Source: CAVPLM01 sp964497095
Lineage (GTDB): Bacteria > Actinomycetota > Thermoleophilia > RBG-16-64-13
Length of the DNA stretch: 14,087 nt
NCBI GenBank assembly: GCA_964497095.1
Contig: CAZCCL010000069.1
Location: 1-14,087 of the forward strand
Direction of reading: 5' to 3'
Below are positions 1-6,809 of this stretch, in pieces (the stretch's first letter is position 1; every line of letters starts with the position of its first letter). A model generated the notes under the pieces. It saw nothing but the letters and a program-made list of their open reading frames with translations, was not told the origin of the DNA and made no database searches. A program made the translations under genes and the position numbers.

Positions 1-1
1 C

Positions 2-160
2 GCCCTGGCCTCTCCCATCGGCAGAGCAGGCACGCCTGACGAAGTAGCCGCCCTGATCGCCTTCCTGGCGGCACCGAGCGCCTCCTATGTGACAGGGCAG
101 TTGATGATCGTGGACGGGGGGAATTCACTCATCGAGGACAAGGCCCACAGTCAGGCCTAA
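2..160 (+). CDS. Short-chain dehydrogenase/reductase, C-terminal fragment
   Basis: This is the last 52 codons of a gene that enters from the left edge and stops with TAA at 158-160. The residues follow the SDR C-terminal pattern: PIGRAGTPDEVA, then IAFLAAPSASYVTGQ, then VDGGNS. In classical SDRs this is the end of the Rossmann domain, after the catalytic Tyr-Lys region, which lies outside the window. SDRs carry out NAD(P)-dependent oxidoreduction of alcohols and ketones. The substrate cannot be told from this fragment. FabG-like and glucose dehydrogenase-like members share the same ending. The gene converges on panC with a 40-bp gap. Confidence 0.9.
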   Translation, partial: ALASPIGRAGTPDEVAALIAFLAAPSASYVTGQLMIVDGGNSLIEDKAHSQA

Positions 161-163
161 GCA

Positions 164-193
164 GCCCGGTGAACGCTCCCTAGGTTCTCGGGC
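164..193. terminator. Possible hairpin between convergent genes
   Basis: An imperfect inverted repeat sits between the convergent SDR gene and panC. GCCCG (164-168) pairs with CGGGC (189-193), and GAAC (171-174) pairs with GTTC (184-187), with a small 2x1 internal loop and a 9-nt apical loop. No T-tract follows on either strand, so it is not a canonical intrinsic terminator. It could act as a weak bidirectional terminator or an RNA 3'-end stabiliser. The call rests on position and pairing only. Confidence 0.3.
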
Positions 194-200
194 GATCTGT

Positions 201-1049
201 TCAGGCGACGACCGTGATGTTGTCGATGAGCCTCGTGTCGCCGAACCAGACCGCCACGGCCACGAGACATTCACCTTTCACCGCCTTGACCGGCGAGAGA
301 TCGTCCTTCGTCACGACCTCCACGTAGTCGACCCGGCCTAGAGTGGCTTCAGCCAACACAGAGCGGGCCAGGCCCTGTAGCACGGTCGCATCTCGCTCTC
401 CGCTTTGCAGCGCCTCGCTCGCAGCAGCAAGCCCCCGATAGAGAAGGGGGGCTTGTGCCCGCTGCTCTGCGGTCAGGCGGACGTTGCGCGAACTAATGGC
501 CAGGCCGTCGGCCTCACGCACGATAGGACAGGCTACGATCTCCACGTCCATGTCGAGATCTTGGAGCATCCTCGAGACCACCACCAGTTGCTGGGCGTCT
601 TTTTCCCCGAAGTACGCCCGATCGGGTCGGCAGATGTTGAGGAGTTTCGCCACCACGGTGCACACCCCACGGAAATGACCGGGCCTCGATCTTCCACATA
701 GGCCGGCCGTGAGCCCTTCCACGTCCACCCACGTAGAGAAGCCTTCCGGATACATCTCAGGCACCGTCGGAGCGAAGATGAGGTCGGCCCCCGCCGTTTG
801 CGCCAGTTGCCGATCGCGTGCCATGGACCGAGGGTAGCGCCTCAGGTCCTCCTCCTCGCCGAACTGCTTGGGATTGACGAAGATCGACACGATGACCACT
901 CCGCCGTCCATCTTCGCCCTACGGATGAGAGAAAGGTGACCATCGTGCAGCGCCCCCATGGTGGGCACCAATCCCACCGATAGTCCGCGGGCGCGCGCCT
1001 GATCGAGCGCGGTCCGGGTCGCGGCGATGGTCCGAAGGACTCCGCTCAC
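201..1049 (-). CDS. panC: Pantothenate synthetase (pantoate--beta-alanine ligase)
   Basis: The 282-aa product matches the family length. PanC condenses D-pantoate with beta-alanine, using ATP via a pantoyl-adenylate, in the last step of pantothenate (coenzyme A precursor) synthesis in the cytosol. Visible motifs in order are: VPTMGALHDGH (28-38) with the HIGH-like nucleotide-binding HDGH; FVNPKQF (57-63); the pantoate-site stretch GRSRPGHFRGV (119-129); FGEKDAQQ (147-154); and ISSRN (185-189) in the KMSKS-like position. The start is GTG at 1049-1047. It overlaps the upstream peptidase stop as GTGA, so translation is probably coupled. It is the last gene of the minus-strand run. No panB or panD is in the window. 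Confidence 0.97.
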   Translation of the reverse strand: MSGVLRTIAATRTALDQARARGLSVGLVPTMGALHDGHLSLIRRAKMDGGVVIVSIFVNPKQFGEEEDLRRYPRSMARDRQLAQTAGADLIFAPTVPEMYPEGFSTWVDVEGLTAGLCGRSRPGHFRGVCTVVAKLLNICRPDRAYFGEKDAQQLVVVSRMLQDLDMDVEIVACPIVREADGLAISSRNVRLTAEQRAQAPLLYRGLAAASEALQSGERDATVLQGLARSVLAEATLGRVDYVEVVTKDDLSPVKAVKGECLVAVAVWFGDTRLIDNITVVA

Positions 1050-2002
1050 CTCTCGGCCGCAAGGTCCTTCACGGCGGGAGCGCCCCCGAGGCCCTCTGCG
1101 ACCGTCACCGCCTTGCGGATGCTCTTCGCCACAGCCTCGGCGGCGGCGGCCCCTACCTGGAACACGTTCGACCGCCTATCCCCAGTGGCCAGGACGAAGG
1201 CGCAGTCACCATCGACGGGGGTATGCACCGGATTGATGGCCCGAGCGAATCCGTCGTGGCTCATTCGAGCGACGACCCCACATTGCAGCTTGTCCAACTT
1301 GGCGTCCGTCAGGACGACCGACAACGTGGTGCTCTCCATGGCCGAAAAAGTCGGCGCTTCGGTAAGCGACAGCAGTAGTCTCGCGCTGTTTACGAAATCT
1401 CCATCCCGTCTGGCGCCGGCAAGGACGGAACCGTCTGCATTGATGACGTCTCCGAGGGCATTCACCACGGTCAGCGCGGCCACCGTGACATCCCCTCCCA
1501 CGCGCACGCTGGAAAGGGCAAAGCCCCCCTTCATGAGACCACCGGCCCCCAAAATCTTGCCCACCGTGGCCCCGGTGCCCGCGCCCACCGAGCCCTCCTC
1601 GACCTCCTGCCCGGCCGACCCGGCGGCCTGATAGGCGTTCTCGGGGCTCGGACGAGCCTCCGGGCTACCCAGTCCCAGGTCGTAGATGACGGCTGCCGCC
1701 ACCAAGGGGACCCGGGCGTAGGGGGTGCGATAGCCGTAACCCCCCTCGCGCAGAAAGGCGCTCACACCGGCAGCCGCCCCCAGGCCGGGCGCGCTCCCCC
1801 CCGTCAACAGCAGTCCATGAAGCTCGCCGACGGCGGCGAACGGCGACAGCAACGCTGTCTCGAGAGTCCCCGGCGCTCCCCCGCGGATGTCCACGGAGGC
1901 CGTCACGCCGGCCGGAGCGAGAACTACGGTGCAACCTGTCAGGCCCCCCCGGTCCGAGAAATGACCGAGGGAGATGCCTTCCACCGGGATGGTGGATGTC
2001 AT
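1046..2002 (-). CDS. P1/S58 family peptidase (DmpA-like aminopeptidase)
   Basis: The 318-aa product belongs to the S58 (DmpA / beta-peptidyl aminopeptidase) family. These enzymes have an ornithine-acetyltransferase-like fold and mature by self-cleavage just before a Ser or Thr nucleophile. Visible landmarks are: GISLGHFSDRGGLTGCTVV near the N-terminus; the LLLTGGSAPGLGAAAG segment (65-80); NAYQAA (122-127); GTGATVGKILGAGGLMKGG (142-160); VNALGDV (180-186); ESTTLSVVLTDAKL (223-236); and MSHDGFARAINPVHTPVDGD (247-266). By alignment from memory with DmpA (Gly-Ser) and mycobacterial homologues (Asn-Thr), the nucleophile should be Thr225, preceded here by Ser224. The frame is open upstream to 2158, but that part overlaps rho and is unlike the family, so ATG at 2002 was chosen. 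The gene starts 58 bp after rho and overlaps panC by 4 bp. Substrate specificity (L-, D- or beta-aminoacyl) cannot be read from sequence. Confidence 0.88.
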   Translation of the reverse strand: MTSTIPVEGISLGHFSDRGGLTGCTVVLAPAGVTASVDIRGGAPGTLETALLSPFAAVGELHGLLLTGGSAPGLGAAAGVSAFLREGGYGYRTPYARVPLVAAAVIYDLGLGSPEARPSPENAYQAAGSAGQEVEEGSVGAGTGATVGKILGAGGLMKGGFALSSVRVGGDVTVAALTVVNALGDVINADGSVLAGARRDGDFVNSARLLLSLTEAPTFSAMESTTLSVVLTDAKLDKLQCGVVARMSHDGFARAINPVHTPVDGDCAFVLATGDRRSNVFQVGAAAAEAVAKSIRKAVTVAEGLGGAPAVKDLAAER

Positions 2003-2060
2003 GCCCGACACCGTCCCCGAATCTGTGGCTTGTCCACCACCGCGCGAGCCTTCCCGAGGG

Positions 2061-3362
2061 TCACCGGGCGTTCTTGCGCATGCCCTCGAGGAACTCGGCG
2101 TTGGATTTTGTCTCCCTGAGTTTGTCGATAAGCAACTCGATAGCAGCGTTCGGGTCAAGCGCGTGCAGCACCGACCTCAGCTTCCAGACCATCTTGGCCT
2201 CGGCCGGATCCATCAGTAGCTCTTCCTTGCGCGTGCCGGAGCTCTCGATATCGATCGCCGGGAACACCCTTTTGTTGGCAAGCGCCCGGCTGAGACGCAC
2301 TTCCCAGTTGCCGGTGCCTTTGAACTCCTCGAAGATGACCTCGTCCATGCGAGAACCGGTCTCCACCAGGGCCGTGGCCAGAATGGTGAGGGAACCGCCT
2401 TCCTCGATGTTGCGGGCGGCGCCGAAGAACTTCTTGGGCGGATACAGCGCCGTGGAATCGACCCCGCCTGAAAGGATCCGACCGCTTGCCGGCGCCTGCA
2501 GGTTGTAGGCCCGAGCCATCCGGGTGATGGAATCCAAGAGGACCACCACGTCCTTCCCCACCTCCACCAACCGTTTGACCCGTTCCAGGACCAATTCGGT
2601 GACCTGGACATGATTCTCACCCGGTTGGTCGAACGTGGAGCTGACCACCTCGCCGGTGACGGTCCGCTCCATATCGGTCACTTCTTCGGGACGCTCGTCC
2701 ACGAGCAGCACCAGCAGATGCACCTCAGGGTTGTTCGCCGCGATGGAATTGGCGATGTCCTTGAGGATGGTGGTCTTTCCCGCCTTCGGAGGCGATACGA
2801 TCAGCCCGCGCTGCCCCTTCCCGATAGGACTCAGCAGGTCCATCACTCGAGCCGCTATCCGGTCGGGGGTCGTCTCCAAGCGGAGGCGTTCTTCCGGGAA
2901 AAGCGGCGTCAAAGAATCGAACGTCGGGCGGTGCCGGGCCTGTTCGGGATCGATGCCGTTGACCGACTGGATCTTGAGCAGAGCATGGTACTTCTCGTTG
3001 TCGCGCGGAGTCCTTACCTGCCCCGTGATCTCGTCGCCACGGCGCAGTTTGAAACGCCGTATTTGCGACAGCGAAACGTAGATATCGGAGTCAGATTGTG
3101 TGTAGCCCTGGGTGCGCAAGAAGCCATACCCATCGGGCAGTATGTCGAGCAGCCCCGTGCGAAAATGCAGGCCTCGATCCTGCGACTGCTCGTTCAGGAT
3201 CTTCATGATGAGATCCTGCTTCGAGTACTTTCTGTAGTTTTTGATCCCCAGCTCACCCGCGACCATGTGCAGGTCGGAGAGGAGCTTGGGTTCCAGTTCG
3301 GCTATGGACATCGTCTTACTTCCAGCAGTCGATCCATTTTCACTTTCCTTATGTTCGTTCAC
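2061..3362 (-). CDS. rho: Transcription termination factor Rho
   Basis: The 433-aa product is a hexameric RNA-dependent ATPase/translocase that ends transcription at Rho-dependent sites. Order of domains: an N-terminal helical Rho_N segment (about 18-58, SIAELEPKLLSDLHMVAGEL then KYSKQDLI); the OB-fold RNA-binding domain with DGYGFLR (77-83) and DIYVSLSQIRRF (93-104); and the RecA-like ATPase. The ATPase shows Walker A SPPKAGKTT (190-198), catalytic Glu in VDERPEEV (221-228), Walker B VVVLLDSITRMARAYN (272-287), the Q-loop SGGVDSTALYPPK (298-310), and ETGSRMDEVIFEEFKGTGNW (334-353) covering the R-loop. The start is GTG at 3362, preceded in frame by TGA and by AAGG upstream. ATG at 3311, with GGAAG before it, is an alternative. 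The length matches E. coli-type Rho, with no long actinobacterial N-terminal insertion. The rpmE and prfA genes that often follow rho are not downstream here. Confidence 0.98.
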   Translation of the reverse strand: MNEHKESENGSTAGSKTMSIAELEPKLLSDLHMVAGELGIKNYRKYSKQDLIMKILNEQSQDRGLHFRTGLLDILPDGYGFLRTQGYTQSDSDIYVSLSQIRRFKLRRGDEITGQVRTPRDNEKYHALLKIQSVNGIDPEQARHRPTFDSLTPLFPEERLRLETTPDRIAARVMDLLSPIGKGQRGLIVSPPKAGKTTILKDIANSIAANNPEVHLLVLLVDERPEEVTDMERTVTGEVVSSTFDQPGENHVQVTELVLERVKRLVEVGKDVVVLLDSITRMARAYNLQAPASGRILSGGVDSTALYPPKKFFGAARNIEEGGSLTILATALVETGSRMDEVIFEEFKGTGNWEVRLSRALANKRVFPAIDIESSGTRKEELLMDPAEAKMVWKLRSVLHALDPNAAIELLIDKLRETKSNAEFLEGMRKNAR

Positions 3363-3416
3363 CTTGATTCACCTTGCTTCGTCTTCTCCAGATAGTCTGC
3401 TCGTCCGCCGCTTCCG

Positions 3417-4454
3417 TCATCTGGCCTCCAGGCTCACCGCCGGTCCCTCGTTGGCGGCCCGGTGCACCGTCCTCAACAGCCGTATCGCGTGACAACGGGA
3501 ACAAAGAACCAGGGTCTCGGAGCGCACCCCATCGGCGCGGACATCGACCCCCCGCAAGAATCTGCCCCCCGTCACCGCCGTGGCCGCGAACAGCACTCCG
3601 TCCCCGGCCATGTCGCGCGTCGTCAGACCCATCTCGATGTCCTCGATACCCGCAGCTTTGACCTGCTCCACCTGATGCCGCGAGACCGGCCAGAAGCGGG
3701 CCTGCATCTCACCCCCGAGGCAGCGGAGCGCCGCGGCCGTCACGATGCCTTCTGTAGAACCTCCTATGCCGACATACATGTCGACGCCCGCATCCCGCGT
3801 CGCGGCCGCGATCCCAGCGGATACGTCCCCATCGGTGATAAGGGTAAGCCGCGCCCCGGAGCGTCTGATCTGCTCGATGAGGTCCTCATGGCGAGGCCGG
3901 TCGAGCACCACTACGTTGAGTTCGGCGGGTTTCCGCCCCAACGCGGCCGCCACCCCCTTGATATTGTCGAGCATAGGAGCGTCGATGTCGATGGCCGCAG
4001 CCGCTTCACTGGCGACGATGAGTTTCTGCATGTACATCTCCGGCACGGCCATGATGCTGCCCGGGGGGCCGGCAGCCAGCACGCAAAGGGCACCGTCCAG
4101 ACCACGCGCCAGGGCGGCCTGGCCCTCAAGTGGATCCACAGCCAGATCCCAACGCCATTGCGCGCGCTCTCCACCGGGGAGGTCCGCCCCGCCGTCATCT
4201 TGCCCTTCCTTGTCTGGGCCCAGTACGTCTCCCACACAGAGCGCGCGGGAAGGCTCGATGGCGCCGTGACCCGTGACCACCCGCGCCCTGAAGGGGGCCG
4301 GCATCTGCTCGAGCTCTGCAGCCATGGCGTCTCGGGCGGCCTGATCGCCGATCAGACCGTCTCCTCTTCCCGCCCACTCCGCAGCCGCGAGGCCACCGGC
4401 TTCCGTGACCAGCGCGAACCGGCCACAGATGCACCCTCCCTCAACACTCCCCAC
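3417..4454 (-). CDS. Divergent GlpX-type (class II) fructose-1,6-bisphosphatase paralogue
   Basis: The 345-aa product is clearly homologous to GlpX along its whole length: VTEAGGLAAAEWAGRGD (16-32), DLAVDPLEG (103-111), PEMYMQKLIV (138-147), LDRPRHEDLI (184-193), DGDVSAGI (208-215), VGIGGSTEGIVTAAALRCLG (228-247), and a C-terminal RSETLVLCSR. Genuine GlpX hydrolyses fructose-1,6-bisphosphate using Mn2+. Compared with E. coli GlpX, the ligand equivalents D37, D107, E110 and E235 and the Tyr141 position are kept. The catalytic GEGEIDEAP loop is degraded to GHGAIEPSR (E57 becomes H63), and the Lys29 position is Gly33. There is also a CxC near the N-terminus (8-10), a CxxC (318-321), and a Gly/Asp-rich insert (about 80-100). 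The start is GTG at 4454, with GAGGAG about 7 nt upstream. It overlaps the kinase gene by 14 bp. Fructose-1,6-bisphosphatase activity is doubtful. A changed substrate within the cDPG cassette, or a regulatory role, is possible. Confidence 0.85.
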   Translation of the reverse strand: MGSVEGGCICGRFALVTEAGGLAAAEWAGRGDGLIGDQAARDAMAAELEQMPAPFRARVVTGHGAIEPSRALCVGDVLGPDKEGQDDGGADLPGGERAQWRWDLAVDPLEGQAALARGLDGALCVLAAGPPGSIMAVPEMYMQKLIVASEAAAAIDIDAPMLDNIKGVAAALGRKPAELNVVVLDRPRHEDLIEQIRRSGARLTLITDGDVSAGIAAATRDAGVDMYVGIGGSTEGIVTAAALRCLGGEMQARFWPVSRHQVEQVKAAGIEDIEMGLTTRDMAGDGVLFAATAVTGGRFLRGVDVRADGVRSETLVLCSRCHAIRLLRTVHRAANEGPAVSLEAR

Positions 4455-5427
4455 TGTCCGACTCCTCGTTCTGTTCGATGATACCGTAGAGGGCGTCCAG
4501 GACCGTCCCCACCGTGTCGTCTATGCTCACGTTGTCAACAACGAGCGTGCCTTCGGCCCCAGCCCGCTCCAGGATGAGTCCCTGGATCTTGCGTATCTCC
4601 TCGAACCCCTTCAGATAGCGGGCGAGAGCCCTGCGTCCCGACGTCTCCTGCTCCCTTACCAAGAAATGGCTGCGATGCAGGTTTGGGTCGCTCACCGCCA
4701 CCACCAGGGGGAGCAGGAGAGCTTCCCCGCTCCGCTCCCGGGCTCCCGTGGAAGCCAGCATCCCGGGAACGATGTGCACACCCTCTACAACCATGCTCGT
4801 CCGCTCCTCGATCGCCCTATCCAAAACGGCCAACACCCCCACATTGACCATCTCCACCTGCTCCATGAACCCTATCAAGTTCGAGTCTGTGCCCTCGCCC
4901 AAGGGCATCCGCACCGCTCTGTCCGCCTCGTACGACGAGTAGTGGATGGCCGGCATGAGACTTTCCGAGAAGAAGGCCCTCATCACCTGGCGGATGGAAT
5001 CGGTGGAGATGATCCTCACCACTCCCAGCCGCTCCGCCACCTGGGTGGCGATGGTGCTCTTCCCCACTCCGGTGGCCCCTCCGACCAGCACGATGACCGG
5101 TACGTCTTCACGCGCCAGGCGATTCCAGATGCGATAGCGTTGCAGATACCGCTGGCCCTCGCTCTCGGCCAACACCAGCTCCACCATCTGGCGCAGCCGA
5201 TCCACGCTCACTTCGTTGTCGGGACCCTGTAGCAGCTGCCACTCTACATCCATCGCCACCCGGAAGGCCCGCTCGGGGGGCAGTCCCGTCGCCGTCAGGG
5301 TGGTCGCCAGCAATCCCTTCGAGAACGGAACCTTGTGACCCTCGCTCACCAGTTGGAGGGGAAGGCTGTCCGGCCTGGATAGGTTCGGGCCCGCCTTCTG
5401 TCCGTTTTCGGCGCTGCGCACGGTCAC
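4441..5427 (-). CDS. 2-phosphoglycerate kinase-like protein with ATP-cone domain
   Basis: The 328-aa product resembles archaeal 2-phosphoglycerate kinase, which phosphorylates 2-phosphoglycerate to 2,3-diphosphoglycerate, the first committed step of cDPG synthesis. An N-terminal ATP-cone-like regulatory segment (about 30-105) includes VPFSKGLLATTLTATGLPPE (33-52). A P-loop kinase domain follows, with Walker A GGATGVGKST (116-125), STDSIRQVMR (141-150), Glu-Gly-Val-His at 215-218 and a basic stretch VREQETSGRR (257-266). The frame stays open far upstream, but those codons overlap the cDPG synthetase and resemble nothing. I therefore place the start at GTG 5427, which forms a GTGA overlap with the synthetase stop. 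GTG at 5421 is an alternative. The gene lies directly downstream of its presumed pathway partner, which strengthens the assignment. The exact phosphoacceptor is inferred from family and context. Confidence 0.88.
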   Translation of the reverse strand: MTVRSAENGQKAGPNLSRPDSLPLQLVSEGHKVPFSKGLLATTLTATGLPPERAFRVAMDVEWQLLQGPDNEVSVDRLRQMVELVLAESEGQRYLQRYRIWNRLAREDVPVIVLVGGATGVGKSTIATQVAERLGVVRIISTDSIRQVMRAFFSESLMPAIHYSSYEADRAVRMPLGEGTDSNLIGFMEQVEMVNVGVLAVLDRAIEERTSMVVEGVHIVPGMLASTGARERSGEALLLPLVVAVSDPNLHRSHFLVREQETSGRRALARYLKGFEEIRKIQGLILERAGAEGTLVVDNVSIDDTVGTVLDALYGIIEQNEESDSGEC

Positions 5428-6809
5428 ACCCGCGTCTCGAAGCGCTCTCGCGCCAATTGCGCCAACTCCCCGGCCAGCCCGGCCAGACGCCCCTGCTCCC
5501 CAGGCGCGACTTCGAGCGGGAGGTTGTCCAAGAACACCACCTCTAGTCCCCGAGCCTCGGCTTCGGCGGCCACCACGTCGATAGCCGCAGCCTTGATCTC
5601 CGTGAGGACCGTGTCGACCCGGGCCATCTCGGGCCGTTCGAGGTCGGCGCGCAGCGCCGGCCGTGCGGAGAGGTTCCCCGAGAAGAGCTCCACTCGGCAG
5701 GCGTAATGCTCCTCCAGGTAACGTCTCAGGAGCGTCTCCTGAGTCCGGGGAGCGGTGGAGAAGAACGCCACCCTCCTGCCTTCCACGGGCAGCGCCGGGC
5801 GCGGTCTGAACACCACCGGAATCGTCGGCAGACCCGGCTTGACCTCGTTCACTGCGCTCATGATGGCCCGCACTTTTTCCCCCGATGCGAGAGGCTCTTC
5901 GGCCATGGTCAACACCAGCGCATCGCTGGTGAGCAACCTGTATGTCCCCAAGTATCCGGCGATGTGCTCCACCGGCTGCTGGGCTCCGGCCACCAGCAGG
6001 CGTGCATCCGTGCCCACGGGCGGCAGAGTCGCCCCACTCCCTTCGAAGATGACGAACCCGGGGTCCAGGCTGTTCGCCACCTGCGCCCCCGCGGCCACGT
6101 TCGACACAAAGGGCTCGCCGGCCATGCCCCCGCCACATCGCCGGCATCCTACCGTGACCAGCCGACTGAGGGCCGCGTCCTCGAAGTGGTCGGACGCCGC
6201 ATGCCGGCCTTCCCGGCTCCAGGCCAAAAGGTCCTCGGCGGTGAGACCGGTCCGGGTCCCATCGATGACCTCCGGTTCCGCGGGACCGCCACGGCCCATG
6301 GCCACGACCACCACTCCTCGCGCGTCTTCTTCTGCCGCCAGATCCCGCAGGAGCCGGGCGATGTACCCGCTGATCGCCGTTTTTCCCACTCGCTTCCCCG
6401 TCCCGATGATGGAAAGCGAGGGACTAGCGCAAAGATGGTCTGAACCCGCAGGGCTGAAGTGGAAATCGGGACCAACGTAGCCGACGTTCCGCGCCAAGCT
6501 GTGGCTGACGAGACGGAAACGCTCCTCGTATCCTAGCACCGGCTCATCGCTCAGGTCAACGACCACCTCTGGGTCGAACAGATCGATGGCCCGTGTCAAC
6601 CCTCGGCAGAGGTCCGCATCGAAGACCACGGGAAGCCCGTACATCTTCTCAGCCGCAGTTTCCAGGTCGCCTTCCCTGATCTTCTCGAAACCTCCCAGGA
6701 ACACGGCCCCCAGGAATTCGAACTGACCAGCGGCATGGCGCAGAGCGTCGACGACCACCGAGGGGTAGTGCTCTCCATCGATCAGAGCGACAGCCGACCG
6801 CTTCATCAT
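5424..6809 (-). CDS. cpgS: Cyclic 2,3-diphosphoglycerate synthetase
   Basis: The 461-aa product is close to the roughly 460 aa of the Methanothermus fervidus enzyme as I recall it. The family forms the intramolecular phosphoanhydride of 2,3-diphosphoglycerate using ATP, giving cDPG. Visible features: an N-terminal domain beginning with ALIDGEHYPSVVVDAL (8-23) and carrying LGGFEKIR (38-45) and VDLSDEPVLGYEERFRL (84-100); a P-loop SIIGTGKRVGKTAISGYIAR (133-152); MGRGGPAEPEVID (171-183); FEGSGATLPPV (255-265); and a basic FRPRPALPVEGRRVAFFSTA segment (334-353). The gene starts with tandem ATGs at 6809 and 6806, forming an ATGA overlap with the metallophosphoesterase stop. It ends in a GTGA overlap with the kinase. 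Homologues are best known from methanogens, so its presence in a bacterial amino-acid/rho locus is notable. The gene symbol follows archaeal usage. Confidence 0.9.
   Translation of the reverse strand: MMKRSAVALIDGEHYPSVVVDALRHAAGQFEFLGAVFLGGFEKIREGDLETAAEKMYGLPVVFDADLCRGLTRAIDLFDPEVVVDLSDEPVLGYEERFRLVSHSLARNVGYVGPDFHFSPAGSDHLCASPSLSIIGTGKRVGKTAISGYIARLLRDLAAEEDARGVVVVAMGRGGPAEPEVIDGTRTGLTAEDLLAWSREGRHAASDHFEDAALSRLVTVGCRRCGGGMAGEPFVSNVAAGAQVANSLDPGFVIFEGSGATLPPVGTDARLLVAGAQQPVEHIAGYLGTYRLLTSDALVLTMAEEPLASGEKVRAIMSAVNEVKPGLPTIPVVFRPRPALPVEGRRVAFFSTAPRTQETLLRRYLEEHYACRVELFSGNLSARPALRADLERPEMARVDTVLTEIKAAAIDVVAAEAEARGLEVVFLDNLPLEVAPGEQGRLAGLAGELAQLARERFETRV

Noticed and set aside
2003..2158. Upstream extension of the S58 peptidase frame into rho
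   Set aside because: The added 52 residues overlap the rho C-terminus and do not resemble the S58 N-terminus, which begins at about ATG 2002.
3417..4454. Frameshift as the cause of the degenerate GlpX catalytic loop
   Set aside because: Homology stays in one frame on both sides of the loop, and the loop aligns residue for residue (GHGAIEPSR against GEGEIDEAP), so substitution is more likely than a sequencing error.
3462..4481. Antisense open frame (339 codons) across the GlpX-like gene
   Set aside because: The minus strand has clear GlpX homology along its full length. The + frame has none.
5428..6147. 240-codon open extension upstream of the 2-phosphoglycerate kinase frame
   Set aside because: It lies entirely inside the cDPG synthetase gene, is Gly/Arg-rich low-complexity translation with no family resemblance, and a GTGA start at 5427 explains the kinase well.
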